From Bradyrhizobiaceae bacterium (GTDB taxonomy: Bacteria; Pseudomonadota; Alphaproteobacteria; Rhizobiales; Hyphomicrobiaceae): a stretch of DNA of 13,588 nucleotides. The stretch's first letter is position 1. Each line of letters opens with the position of its first letter. The position numbers and the translations under genes are program-made. The stretch lies in NCBI GenBank assembly GCA_947475855.1, contig CANJPN010000120.1:1-13588 (forward strand). Reading direction: 5' to 3'. A model generated the notes under the pieces. It saw only the letters and a list, made by a program, of their open reading frames with translations. It ran no database searches and had not been told where the DNA came from. Positions 1 through 8,332 of the stretch are shown here, one piece after another.

Positions 1-226
1 ATCTCTTGCTCTTGTCGAGGTGCACGCTTGGCTTCAGTCGGCCTTGCAGCGAAAAGTTCCCATAACGGTACTGTTCGCCCATCCGACGATATCCGGGCTT
101 GCGTCGGCGCTTTCAGAGCCTGAGTTGCCAGGGGGCAAAACGGGAAATGGGCCGAACGAACGTGCCGGTCGCCAAAAGGCAGCGCTGGCCCGTCTTCGTG
201 GAGGCCGGACGTCAGCCCAGGGTTGA
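1..226 (+). CDS. C-terminal end of a PKS/NRPS megasynthase (terminal carrier domain), partial
   Basis: The reading frame is open from base 2 to the TGA at 224-226, and the gene begins outside the window. The first visible residues, SLALVEVHAWLQ, match the segment that starts at the phosphopantetheine-bearing serine of acyl/peptidyl carrier domains (pattern S-L-x-x-V-E-V-x-x-W-L). The following PITVLFAHPTISGLASAL is the usual helix III end of a carrier. The Ser codon at 2-4 is therefore probably the 4'-phosphopantetheine site. The residue before it is encoded by NNA, so it is not the common Asp or His, but GGTSL with an ACA codon (as in the protein at 8329-10917) would fit. After the carrier comes a basic tail (ERAGRQKAALARLRGG) like those seen at the C-termini of megasynthase subunits. 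The carrier most likely hands its acyl or peptidyl chain to the KS of the next protein. Whether the parent protein is a PKS or an NRPS cannot be seen. The stop overlaps an ATG (TGATG, 224-228) that is out of frame with the next gene as sequenced. Confidence 0.82.
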   Translation, partial: SLALVEVHAWLQSALQRKVPITVLFAHPTISGLASALSEPELPGGKTGNGPNERAGRQKAALARLRGGRTSAQG

Positions 227-250
227 TGGACGTTCAGTCGAGTAGCTTGA

Positions 251-3200
251 GTGAAGTCACGTACAGCAATGCCGGAAAATCGGAACGAAGAGCTAGCCGA
301 TGCCATCGCCATAATCGGTATGGCGGGAAGGTTTCCTGGTGCGCGGGAAATCTCGGCGTTCTGGCGCAACATTTGCGCCGGCGCCGATTCGATCTCCCAT
401 TTTGACGATGGCGTCCTGGAGGACTGGGTCACCGCAGAGGACCGCGCCACTGCCTCGTACGTTCCGGCGCGCTCCATCCTCGAAGGCGTCGATGAATTCG
501 ATGCTGCGTTCTTTGGCATGAAGGCTCGCGAAGCCGAGCTCACGGATCCTCAGCAGCGCGTTTTTCTGGAGATCTGCTGGGAGGCATTCGAGGACGCGGG
601 CTATAAACCGTCCAGCAATCCCCTGGTTGGCGTGTTTGCCGGCGCTTCCTTGAATACGTACTTCATGCGGCATGTTCTGCAGAACCGCGCCGCGGTCGAG
701 GACTTCACCAGCCAATTCCAAGTGGGCCGCTACACAGAGCTGCTTGGCGCGCTCAACGATTTCGTTTCGACACGCGTGTCCTACAAGCTGGGTCTCACCG
801 GCCCGAGCATGTCGGTCGCGACAGCCTGCTCGACGTCGCTGACGGCGGTAACGCTCGCCTGCCAGAGCCTGCTGATGCAGCAGTGCGATATGGCACTCGC
901 AGGGGGCGTGTCCATCACCTTCCCGCAGCGGCGCGGCTACATCTATTCAGATGGCGGCATGGCGGCCCCAGATGGGGTTTGCCGGCCGTTCGACAAGGAT
1001 GCCGCAGGAACGGTCTTTGGTCACGGCGCCGGCGTCGTTTTGCTGAAGCGATACGAGGAAGCGGTACGCGACCGCGACAACATCTATGCGGTCATCCGAG
1101 GCTACGGCCTCAACAACGATGGATCCGGCAAAGTCGGCTTCACCGCGCCAAGCCTCGACGGTCAGGCGAATGCGATGGCGGCGGCCTATGCGATGGCCGA
1201 TGTCGATCCGGCCACGATCACATACGTGGAGGCGCACGGCACGGCGACGCCGCTGGGAGATCCAATCGAGGTAGCAGCGCTCGCCTCGCTGCTCGGGTCC
1301 GGCGGTCGAGGCACTTTGCCGTGCCATCTCGGTTCCGTGAAGGGCAATGTCGGTCATCTCGATGCGGCGGCAGGAGTCACCGGTTTGATCAAGGCGGCGC
1401 TCGCGCTTCGCCACAAGAAGATCCCGCCGATTGCTCATTTCCGCCAGCCGAATCCCCGCTTCGAGCTTGCGGACACGCGCTTCGTGTTCGACAGTAGCCT
1501 TTCCGAATGGGACGCCGCAGACGTACCTCGTCGTGCTGCAGTCAACGCGCTGGGTGTCGGCGGAACCAATGTGCATGTCGTCCTTGAGGAAGCACCGGCG
1601 ACGGAGAAGGTTGCCGCCACTGCTGCATCTCAGCCCTGCCATCACGTTTTGCAGCTCAGCGCGCGCTCTCCTTCGGCACTGGCGGCAAGTGCGAATAATC
1701 TAGCCGCCGCACTGTCAAAGCCGACGGCGCCGGCTCTGCCGAACGTTTCTTTCACGCTACAGCAGGGCCGCACTCGATTTGGACATAGAATCGCCGTTGC
1801 TGCGGCCACTCATGACGAAGCTGTCGTAGCGCTCCGCGCAGCGGCAGCCCGCGCGCAATCAGCCAGCGGAACCCCGTCGAAGCCGCCGCGCGTCGTTTTC
1901 ATGTTCCCCGGGCAAGGCACGCAGTATCCGGGCATGGCTCGTGAGCTTTACGACAATTGCGCCGGGTTCCGTGCCGACGTCGATCGCGGGCTGCTCCTCG
2001 CGAGTCGTCTCCTCGGCAAAGATCTGCGCTCGCATCTTTTCCCGTCGACCCCAGACCTTGCCCATGGCGATGCGATCCGTTCGACCGTTCTGGCACAGCC
2101 GGCGTTGTTCATCATCGAGCATGCCTTGGCTTCGGAGCTGATGCGTCTCGGTGTTGTACCGTCGGCGATGATGGGCCACAGCCTCGGAGAGTTCGTCGCT
2201 GCAGCTCTGGCGGGCGTCATGTCTTACGAGCATGCGCTGACTGCGATCGCGAGCCGCGCGCAGGTGATGGCGTCGCTTCCCGGTGGTGCCATGCTGGCCG
2301 TTCGACTCCCAGTCAGCGAGCTGAAGCCGCTGCTGCCGGCCGGTGCGGATATAGCCGCGATCAATGCTGACAGCATGTGCGTAGCGTCGGGCCCCCGCGA
2401 TGTCATCGAGCAGCTCGAGAAGACGCTCGCATCGAAAGAACTCGTGAGCCGCCGTCTCCATACGTCGCACGCGTTCCATTCGGCGATGATGGACTCGGCC
2501 GTACCGGAACTCCGGGACGTCATGCGCAACGCACCGCTGTCGGCACCTCGCATTCCCGTGGCGTCGAGCGTGTCAGGAACTTGGTTGACCGCTGAAGAGG
2601 CGACCTCGATCGAATATTGGGCCAGCCATTGCCGTGCCACGGTTCGCTTTGCGGATGCGTTGGCGACGGTGGCCGCTGAAGGCGGATTGCTGATCGAAGT
2701 TGGCCCAGGCGGAACGCTGACGTCGCTCGCACGCCAATCGGCTGCCGTTCGCAAGGCGTCGGTCGCCATCCAGATCCTTCCAGGCCCCGACGATCACGCA
2801 GTGGATCCTCTGCTCGCGGATGCACGGGCAGCGATCTGGCAATCAGGCATCGATGTTGCATGTCATGTGCTGGCGCCAGTAGAACCGACGCGCGTCTCGC
2901 TGCCGACTTATCCGTTCGAACGCAAACGCTACTTCCTCGACGTAGAGCAAGCCAGCGCGACCGGTAAGTCGGTCCCTTCGCCGGTCCTCGCTCCGCAGGT
3001 GGTCGCAGTGCCCACGACAGATACGCATGGAATAATGAGACCTAACTCGATCGAGAAGCCGATGCTGGCAGTGAGTTCGGGTTCGACATCCGGCGGTTCG
3101 ACGCACCGGGAGAAGATTGCGCTGGCGTTGACAGAGATACTGGCAGAGGTGTCCGGTGAGGAGTTGTCGGCGGCACCGCGCGGGATGACTTTCCTCGAAC

Positions 3201-6200
3201 TCGGCTTCGACTCGCTCTTGCTCGGCCAGATCGCGCAGCGCCTCAACAAGACATACAAGACGTCGATTACTTTTCGGCAGTTGATGAGTGCGTACTCCAG
3301 CATCGATGCGTTGGCGGAATTTCTCGCGACGAAGATTGTGCCGGACCTGCCCGATGCCGGCTCTTCCTCCGCGCAAGCGGCTCCTTCGCCCGCAGCTCCG
3401 GCTGCACCGGTGAAGCAGATGTCGCTACCGGCCGCCAATGTGCCGACCCAAACCGTCCCCGCCGCCGGAATGGAGGCGCTGTTCCGTGATCAGCTTGCGG
3501 CGATGCAGCAGGTCATCGCGAGCCAGATAGCCATAATTTCCCGACAGTCCGTAGCCGCTGCGGCACCAGAGCTTCCTCCGGCCGTCAGCGATGTCGGAAA
3601 GGCAGCAGCGGCACAGCCGGTCTCAACCAAAGCGCCGTCGGCAATACAGTCTCCCGACCGCTTCTCGACGTTTATCGTCAAAAGTAAGCCGGGCTCGGAC
3701 GCGCTGACTGCTCCGCAACGCGGCTTCATTGACGGCTTGTCAGAACGCCTCGAAGCGAAGACGCCACGCTCGAAAGCCTACACGCAGCGGTACCGCAAGG
3801 TGCTCGCGGATCCGCGGGCCGCGTCAGCGTTTGATTTGCGCTGGAAGGAACTTGTCTACCCGGTTGTGAGCGATCGCGCGAAGGGCTCGCGGATCTGGGA
3901 CATCGATGGGAACAGCTACGTCGATGTCGTGAATGGCTTCGGCCAGACTGCATTCGGCCACAACCCGCCCTTCGTCGAGGAGGCGCTGGCACGCCAGATC
4001 AAGGATGGCTTTCCGATCGGTCCCCAGGCCAGCCTCGCCGGGGAAGTTACCGAGATGATCTGCGAGATGACCGGCAACGAGCGGGCGACGTTCTGTAACA
4101 CCGGCTCCGAAGCTGTGATGGCCGCGATGCGTGTGGCGCGCGCGGTGACTGGCCGTGACAAAATCGTATTCTTCTCTGGCGCATATCACGGCCAGTTCGA
4201 CGAAGTGCTTGCCAAGCCGGGCCGGCAGCGCAGTCTGCCCATCGCGCCAGGCATTCCCGCGAGCAGCCTTGGCAATATCGTCATCCTCGACTACGGCGCG
4301 GACGAGAGCGTCGAATGGATTCGCCACCATTGCGAGGAAATTGCAGCGGTCATCGTCGAGCCGGTACAGAGCCGCCGCCCATCGTTCCGACCACGCACGT
4401 TTCTCGCGTCTCTGCGTGAGATTACCCAGAACAGCGGCACGGCGCTCGTATTCGACGAGGTCGTCACCGGCTTCCGCGTCCACGATGGCGGCATGCAGGC
4501 CGTCTACGGGATCCGCGCCGACATGGCGACGTACGGTAAGGTCCTCGGCGGCGGCATGCCGATCGGCGTGCTCGCTGGCAAGGCGAGCTTCCTCGACGCG
4601 CTCGACGGCGGCCAATGGCAATTCGGTGACGACTCCGTTCCTGAAGTGGCGCCGACGTTCTTCGCAGGAACGTTCGTCCGTCACCCTCTGACGCTGGCAG
4701 CGACTCGCGCCGTCCTACTGCATTTGCGTGCAGGCGGCCGTGCCGAACTCGATCAACTCGGCCATCGGACGGAACAGCTGACCGGCCGAATGAATGCGGA
4801 TCTCGAGAAGATCGGCATCAAGTCGCGGTTCGAGCAATTCGCAAGCTGGATGTACTTCATGCCAGCTAAGGAAACACCGCTCGCGAGCCTGTTCTTCCCT
4901 CACGTCCGCCTCCTCGGCGTCCACGCGCAGGAAGGCTTCCCGTGGTTCATGACCACGGCGCATTCCGACGCTGACCTCGATCACATCGCCGCTAGCGTTC
5001 GAAAGAGCATCCAGGCGCTGGTCGAAGCCGAGATATTGTCTGGCAAGCTGGCCAGCGCGCCGTCGGTCCCAGCGAAGACGGTGGAATCGCCAGAACCCGC
5101 TGAGGCGCGCCCGAGCGCTCCTATGCGCGAGGTATATCTTGCCGCGCAATTGGGCCCGAAGGCTTCCACAGCATTCAATGAAGGCCTCACACTGACGCTG
5201 GACGGAGACCTCGACATCGATGCACTGCGCGCAAGTTGCGGCAACGTCGTTGCGCGCCATGCAGCCCTCCGCGCAAGTCTCGGCGTGACAGGTGAAATGG
5301 TCCGCATCACGCCCGCCGCCGATATTGTTCTCGACGTGCCGCTCGTCGACGTATCAGCCGATTTCAACCCGGTTGCGAGTCTCGCCGACATCGTATCGCA
5401 GGATCAGGCTGATCCGTTCGACCTGGAAAGTGGACCCCTCATCCGGATGCGTATCGTGCGTCTCGCCGCTCGGCGGCACGCACTCGTAATCTGTGGCCAC
5501 CACATCGTATTCGATGGCTGGTCCGCTGGTGTTTTGTTGAATGAGTTGGCTGAAATCTATAACGCTCGCCTGGCAGACCGCTCACCGGCTCTCCAATCGC
5601 CAGCCCCGTTGGGCCGCGTGCTCCGTGCAGTTGCTCAGGCAGGCTCGCCGACCGAGAGTTTCTGGCTATCGCGCTTCAAATCCCCGCCGGAGCCCTTGGA
5701 GCTGCCGACGGATCGGCCGCGTCCTGCTCGCAAGAGCTTCAATGGCGCAACCTACTATCATCACCTCGATCGGGCTCTGCAGGCGCGCATCCGTGGCTAC
5801 AGCAAGCGTACCGGTGTCACGCCATTCGCAACGCTGCTGTCCAGTCTGCAGTTGGTTCTCGCGCGGCTGACCGGGCAGACGGACATCTGCATTGCGGTTC
5901 CCGTTGCCGGTCAGCAGCTTGAAGAAGCCGAATCGCTCGTTGGCCACCTCGTCAACTTCTTGCCGGTGCGCATGAGTGTGGACGAGAGCGTAGCGCCTGA
6001 TGCGCATGTCCGCCGCGTTCGGGATACGCTCCTCGAAGCTTACGAGCATCAAGATTACACGCTCGGCACACTTGTCGAAAAGTTGGGCCTGCCGCGGCAG
6101 TGGGACCGCACGCCTTTGGTGGATGTACAGTTCAATCTGGAGAGCGAAATCACCGGCTGCGAATTTCTCGGTCTCAAATCGGCGATGCGCGCAAACCCGA

Positions 6201-8332
6201 AGAGCGCGGTGAACTTCGACCTTTTCTTCAATCTCGTCGACACCGCAGATGGAATTCGCGCCGAGATCGATTACGCCACCGATCTCTTCGACGAGCAGAC
6301 CGTTGCGCGTTGGGTATGCCATCTCGTTACGCTTCTCGAAGGCCTGACCGCAGAAGCCGCCAAGTACACGTCTGTGTCGCGCTTGCCTATCCTGACCTCG
6401 AATGAGATCGCGTGGTTGCGGGACGATGTAAACCAAACAATGCAGGAGTTTCCGACGCACAAGACCGTCGGCGAGCTCATCGCCGAACGTGCGGCCAAGA
6501 CGCCCGCCGCCACCGCGCTTGTGCACGCGGGCCGCTCGATGACCTATGCCGAACTCGATCGGAAGTCGTCGGCGATTGCTCACGAGCTGGCGGCTTGTGT
6601 GCCTTCGAAGGGCGCGCGCATTGCCGTTGCCGTCGAGCGTTCGAGCGACTTGGTCGCAATTCTGTTGGGGGTATGGAAGGCCGGCCACGCCTATGTGCCG
6701 CTGGACCCTTCGCACCCCGTCGCACGACTTGCCGAAACGATGAAAGTCGGCGCCGTTGCCGCCGTAGTCTCGGCAGATCAAGCGATCCTCGACGCAGCGC
6801 CAAAAGGTGCGGACCGCATCGGGCAAGCCCGTTTGATCGATGCCGCCACGGGCCAGCCGACGACGGCCAATCGTAATACCGGGCGCGCCGCAACGGCTGA
6901 GCAAGCCGCCTACGTGATCTTCACGTCAGGCTCGACGGGTACGCCCAAGGGCGTCGAGGTCGGCCATCGCGCGTTGGTGAACTTCATGACGTCGATGAGG
7001 CGCGAGCCGGGCATGACCGATCGCGACAGGATGTTGGCGGTCACGACTGTCTGTTTCGATATCTCGATGCTCGAGCTGTTCCTGCCGCTGATCGCAGGTG
7101 GCCGTGTCATCATCGCGGACCGGAGTCAGGTTGTCGACGGATTCGCGCTTGTCGATCTCATCAAGGATAGCGGCGCGACCGTGATGCAGGCGACGCCGTC
7201 GCTGTGGCGGATGTTGCTCGAAGCGGGATTCGTACCGTCCATCGGGCTCCGCATGTTCACGGGCGGCGAGGCACTCCCGCGCGATCTCGCCGAGGACCTT
7301 TTGTCCGCGGGCGGCGAGCTGTGGAATCTCTATGGCCCCACCGAGACGACGATTTGGTCGTCGGTCGATCGCGTGCGGCGCTCGGGCCCGATTACCATCG
7401 GCCGACCGATCGCAAATACCTCGCTCGTCGTCTTAGACGGGAACGGCGCGCTTGCGCCCATCGGCGTCGCTGGCGAACTCCTGATCGGCGGCAGCGGCCT
7501 CGCCAACGGCTATCTCAGCCGTCCGGACCTGACCGAAGCCGCCTACGTCGAGGTGTCGATCGAAGGCGCGCCTCCGACGAAATATTACCGCACCGGCGAC
7601 GTTGCAGTGCGGCTTTCCGATGGACGCCTGGTTCTGAAGGGCCGCCGAGACCGTCAGATCAAGTTGCGTGGTTTCCGGATCGAGCTGGAAGAGATCGAGG
7701 CGGTGCTTCGCGAAGCCGATGGTGTAGCCCTGGCAGCAGTGGAGGTGTTTCGAGACGCTGCCGGCGCCGAGCGCCTTGCGGCCTACATCGTCCCGAAGCG
7801 CGACGCGCTGCCGGTTGATGCAGACCTACTCCGTCACGCGCGAACAAAATTGCCCGAGTACATGGTCCCGTCTCTTTGGAAACGGCTTACTTCGATGCCG
7901 ATGACCGCCAACGGCAAACTCGACCGAAAAAAGCTTGGTGCGGTCGATTGGGCGGTCGCCAAAGTGCCGGCTTCTCCGGTGACGCCCAAGGCAGCGCTCG
8001 GATCCGATGTGACCGGATCGGATACCCAATCTTGGTCGCCAGTCGAGCAGAAGCTAGCTGCGGCGTGGAAGGACGTTATGGGTGGAAAGGTGCTTTCGCG
8101 CGACGACGACTTCCTGGAAATGGGCATCGACTCACTTCGTGTTTTCAGGTTCGTGGCTCAATTGCGCAGAGAAGGCCTCGCCGTCAACGCACAGCAGATC
8201 TTCGATCATTCCACGATCGCCCGCTTGGCAGCGATGATCGGCACGAAGCCTGCTGAGGCGTCGGTTCGAGCAGGCTCGCCTCAACTGGCAAGCTATGCAA
8301 GCGGGCGGCGCCGCACTGGCAGGGCGCTATGA
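251..8332 (+). CDS. Hybrid PKS-NRPS, KS-AT-ACP-AMT-C-A-PCP (beta-amino-acyl-amino acid forming)
   Basis: About 2690 aa; residues are counted from the GTG at 251. KS spans ~17-447, with active-site Cys193 (TACSTSL), His329 (EAHGT) and His369 (GNVGH). AT spans ~545-840, with Ser644 (GHSLGE) and the HAFH motif at 740-743 that marks malonyl-CoA specificity. The first ACP spans ~955-1025, with Ser988 (LGFDSL). A Pro/Ala-rich linker holds a Gln-rich helix (1074-1099). The PLP aminotransferase (~1135-1595) has Asp1402 (FDEVVTG) and Lys1430 (YGKVLGGG), and shows the hallmarks of the mycosubtilin/iturin/microcystin AMT domains (EPVQSRRP, GDDSVPEV, FFAGTFVRHP). The C domain (~1624-2040) has intact HHIVFDG at 1750-1756. 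The A domain (~2067-2565) has TSGSTGTPKG, YGPTETT and Lys2556. The PCP spans ~2595-2665, with Ser2628 (GIDSL). No KR, DH, ER or methyltransferase domain is present, so the beta-keto group is left for the AMT to aminate. Start: a TGA lies directly upstream at 248-250, so GTG 251 or ATG 269 are the only early in-frame choices, and neither has a strong Shine-Dalgarno site. The 3' end overlaps the next gene by ATGA. Confidence 0.95.
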   Translation: MKSRTAMPENRNEELADAIAIIGMAGRFPGAREISAFWRNICAGADSISHFDDGVLEDWVTAEDRATASYVPARSILEGVDEFDAAFFGMKAREAELTDPQQRVFLEICWEAFEDAGYKPSSNPLVGVFAGASLNTYFMRHVLQNRAAVEDFTSQFQVGRYTELLGALNDFVSTRVSYKLGLTGPSMSVATACSTSLTAVTLACQSLLMQQCDMALAGGVSITFPQRRGYIYSDGGMAAPDGVCRPFDKDAAGTVFGHGAGVVLLKRYEEAVRDRDNIYAVIRGYGLNNDGSGKVGFTAPSLDGQANAMAAAYAMADVDPATITYVEAHGTATPLGDPIEVAALASLLGSGGRGTLPCHLGSVKGNVGHLDAAAGVTGLIKAALALRHKKIPPIAHFRQPNPRFELADTRFVFDSSLSEWDAADVPRRAAVNALGVGGTNVHVVLEEAPATEKVAATAASQPCHHVLQLSARSPSALAASANNLAAALSKPTAPALPNVSFTLQQGRTRFGHRIAVAAATHDEAVVALRAAAARAQSASGTPSKPPRVVFMFPGQGTQYPGMARELYDNCAGFRADVDRGLLLASRLLGKDLRSHLFPSTPDLAHGDAIRSTVLAQPALFIIEHALASELMRLGVVPSAMMGHSLGEFVAAALAGVMSYEHALTAIASRAQVMASLPGGAMLAVRLPVSELKPLLPAGADIAAINADSMCVASGPRDVIEQLEKTLASKELVSRRLHTSHAFHSAMMDSAVPELRDVMRNAPLSAPRIPVASSVSGTWLTAEEATSIEYWASHCRATVRFADALATVAAEGGLLIEVGPGGTLTSLARQSAAVRKASVAIQILPGPDDHAVDPLLADARAAIWQSGIDVACHVLAPVEPTRVSLPTYPFERKRYFLDVEQASATGKSVPSPVLAPQVVAVPTTDTHGIMRPNSIEKPMLAVSSGSTSGGSTHREKIALALTEILAEVSGEELSAAPRGMTFLELGFDSLLLGQIAQRLNKTYKTSITFRQLMSAYSSIDALAEFLATKIVPDLPDAGSSSAQAAPSPAAPAAPVKQMSLPAANVPTQTVPAAGMEALFRDQLAAMQQVIASQIAIISRQSVAAAAPELPPAVSDVGKAAAAQPVSTKAPSAIQSPDRFSTFIVKSKPGSDALTAPQRGFIDGLSERLEAKTPRSKAYTQRYRKVLADPRAASAFDLRWKELVYPVVSDRAKGSRIWDIDGNSYVDVVNGFGQTAFGHNPPFVEEALARQIKDGFPIGPQASLAGEVTEMICEMTGNERATFCNTGSEAVMAAMRVARAVTGRDKIVFFSGAYHGQFDEVLAKPGRQRSLPIAPGIPASSLGNIVILDYGADESVEWIRHHCEEIAAVIVEPVQSRRPSFRPRTFLASLREITQNSGTALVFDEVVTGFRVHDGGMQAVYGIRADMATYGKVLGGGMPIGVLAGKASFLDALDGGQWQFGDDSVPEVAPTFFAGTFVRHPLTLAATRAVLLHLRAGGRAELDQLGHRTEQLTGRMNADLEKIGIKSRFEQFASWMYFMPAKETPLASLFFPHVRLLGVHAQEGFPWFMTTAHSDADLDHIAASVRKSIQALVEAEILSGKLASAPSVPAKTVESPEPAEARPSAPMREVYLAAQLGPKASTAFNEGLTLTLDGDLDIDALRASCGNVVARHAALRASLGVTGEMVRITPAADIVLDVPLVDVSADFNPVASLADIVSQDQADPFDLESGPLIRMRIVRLAARRHALVICGHHIVFDGWSAGVLLNELAEIYNARLADRSPALQSPAPLGRVLRAVAQAGSPTESFWLSRFKSPPEPLELPTDRPRPARKSFNGATYYHHLDRALQARIRGYSKRTGVTPFATLLSSLQLVLARLTGQTDICIAVPVAGQQLEEAESLVGHLVNFLPVRMSVDESVAPDAHVRRVRDTLLEAYEHQDYTLGTLVEKLGLPRQWDRTPLVDVQFNLESEITGCEFLGLKSAMRANPKSAVNFDLFFNLVDTADGIRAEIDYATDLFDEQTVARWVCHLVTLLEGLTAEAAKYTSVSRLPILTSNEIAWLRDDVNQTMQEFPTHKTVGELIAERAAKTPAATALVHAGRSMTYAELDRKSSAIAHELAACVPSKGARIAVAVERSSDLVAILLGVWKAGHAYVPLDPSHPVARLAETMKVGAVAAVVSADQAILDAAPKGADRIGQARLIDAATGQPTTANRNTGRAATAEQAAYVIFTSGSTGTPKGVEVGHRALVNFMTSMRREPGMTDRDRMLAVTTVCFDISMLELFLPLIAGGRVIIADRSQVVDGFALVDLIKDSGATVMQATPSLWRMLLEAGFVPSIGLRMFTGGEALPRDLAEDLLSAGGELWNLYGPTETTIWSSVDRVRRSGPITIGRPIANTSLVVLDGNGALAPIGVAGELLIGGSGLANGYLSRPDLTEAAYVEVSIEGAPPTKYYRTGDVAVRLSDGRLVLKGRRDRQIKLRGFRIELEEIEAVLREADGVALAAVEVFRDAAGAERLAAYIVPKRDALPVDADLLRHARTKLPEYMVPSLWKRLTSMPMTANGKLDRKKLGAVDWAVAKVPASPVTPKAALGSDVTGSDTQSWSPVEQKLAAAWKDVMGGKVLSRDDDFLEMGIDSLRVFRFVAQLRREGLAVNAQQIFDHSTIARLAAMIGTKPAEASVRAGSPQLASYASGRRRTGRAL

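Noticed and set aside
223..405. Small + strand frame beginning at the TGATG overlap as a separate gene
   Set aside because: After the first ~17 residues it simply reads the KS-coding DNA out of frame. It is more useful as a hint about the PKS start than as its own protein.
2900..3130. Possible hidden KR, DH or ER domain after the AT
   Set aside because: Only the standard post-AT segment (LPTYPFERKRYF) and a short linker precede the ACP. There is no NADPH-binding motif and no room for a reductive domain.
5666..6904. Long open frame on the minus strand (about 412 codons) opposite the C and A domains
   Set aside because: It lies wholly opposite strongly conserved NRPS domains and its translation is Arg/Gly-rich with no recognisable motif. 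Such antisense frames are expected in GC-rich coding DNA.
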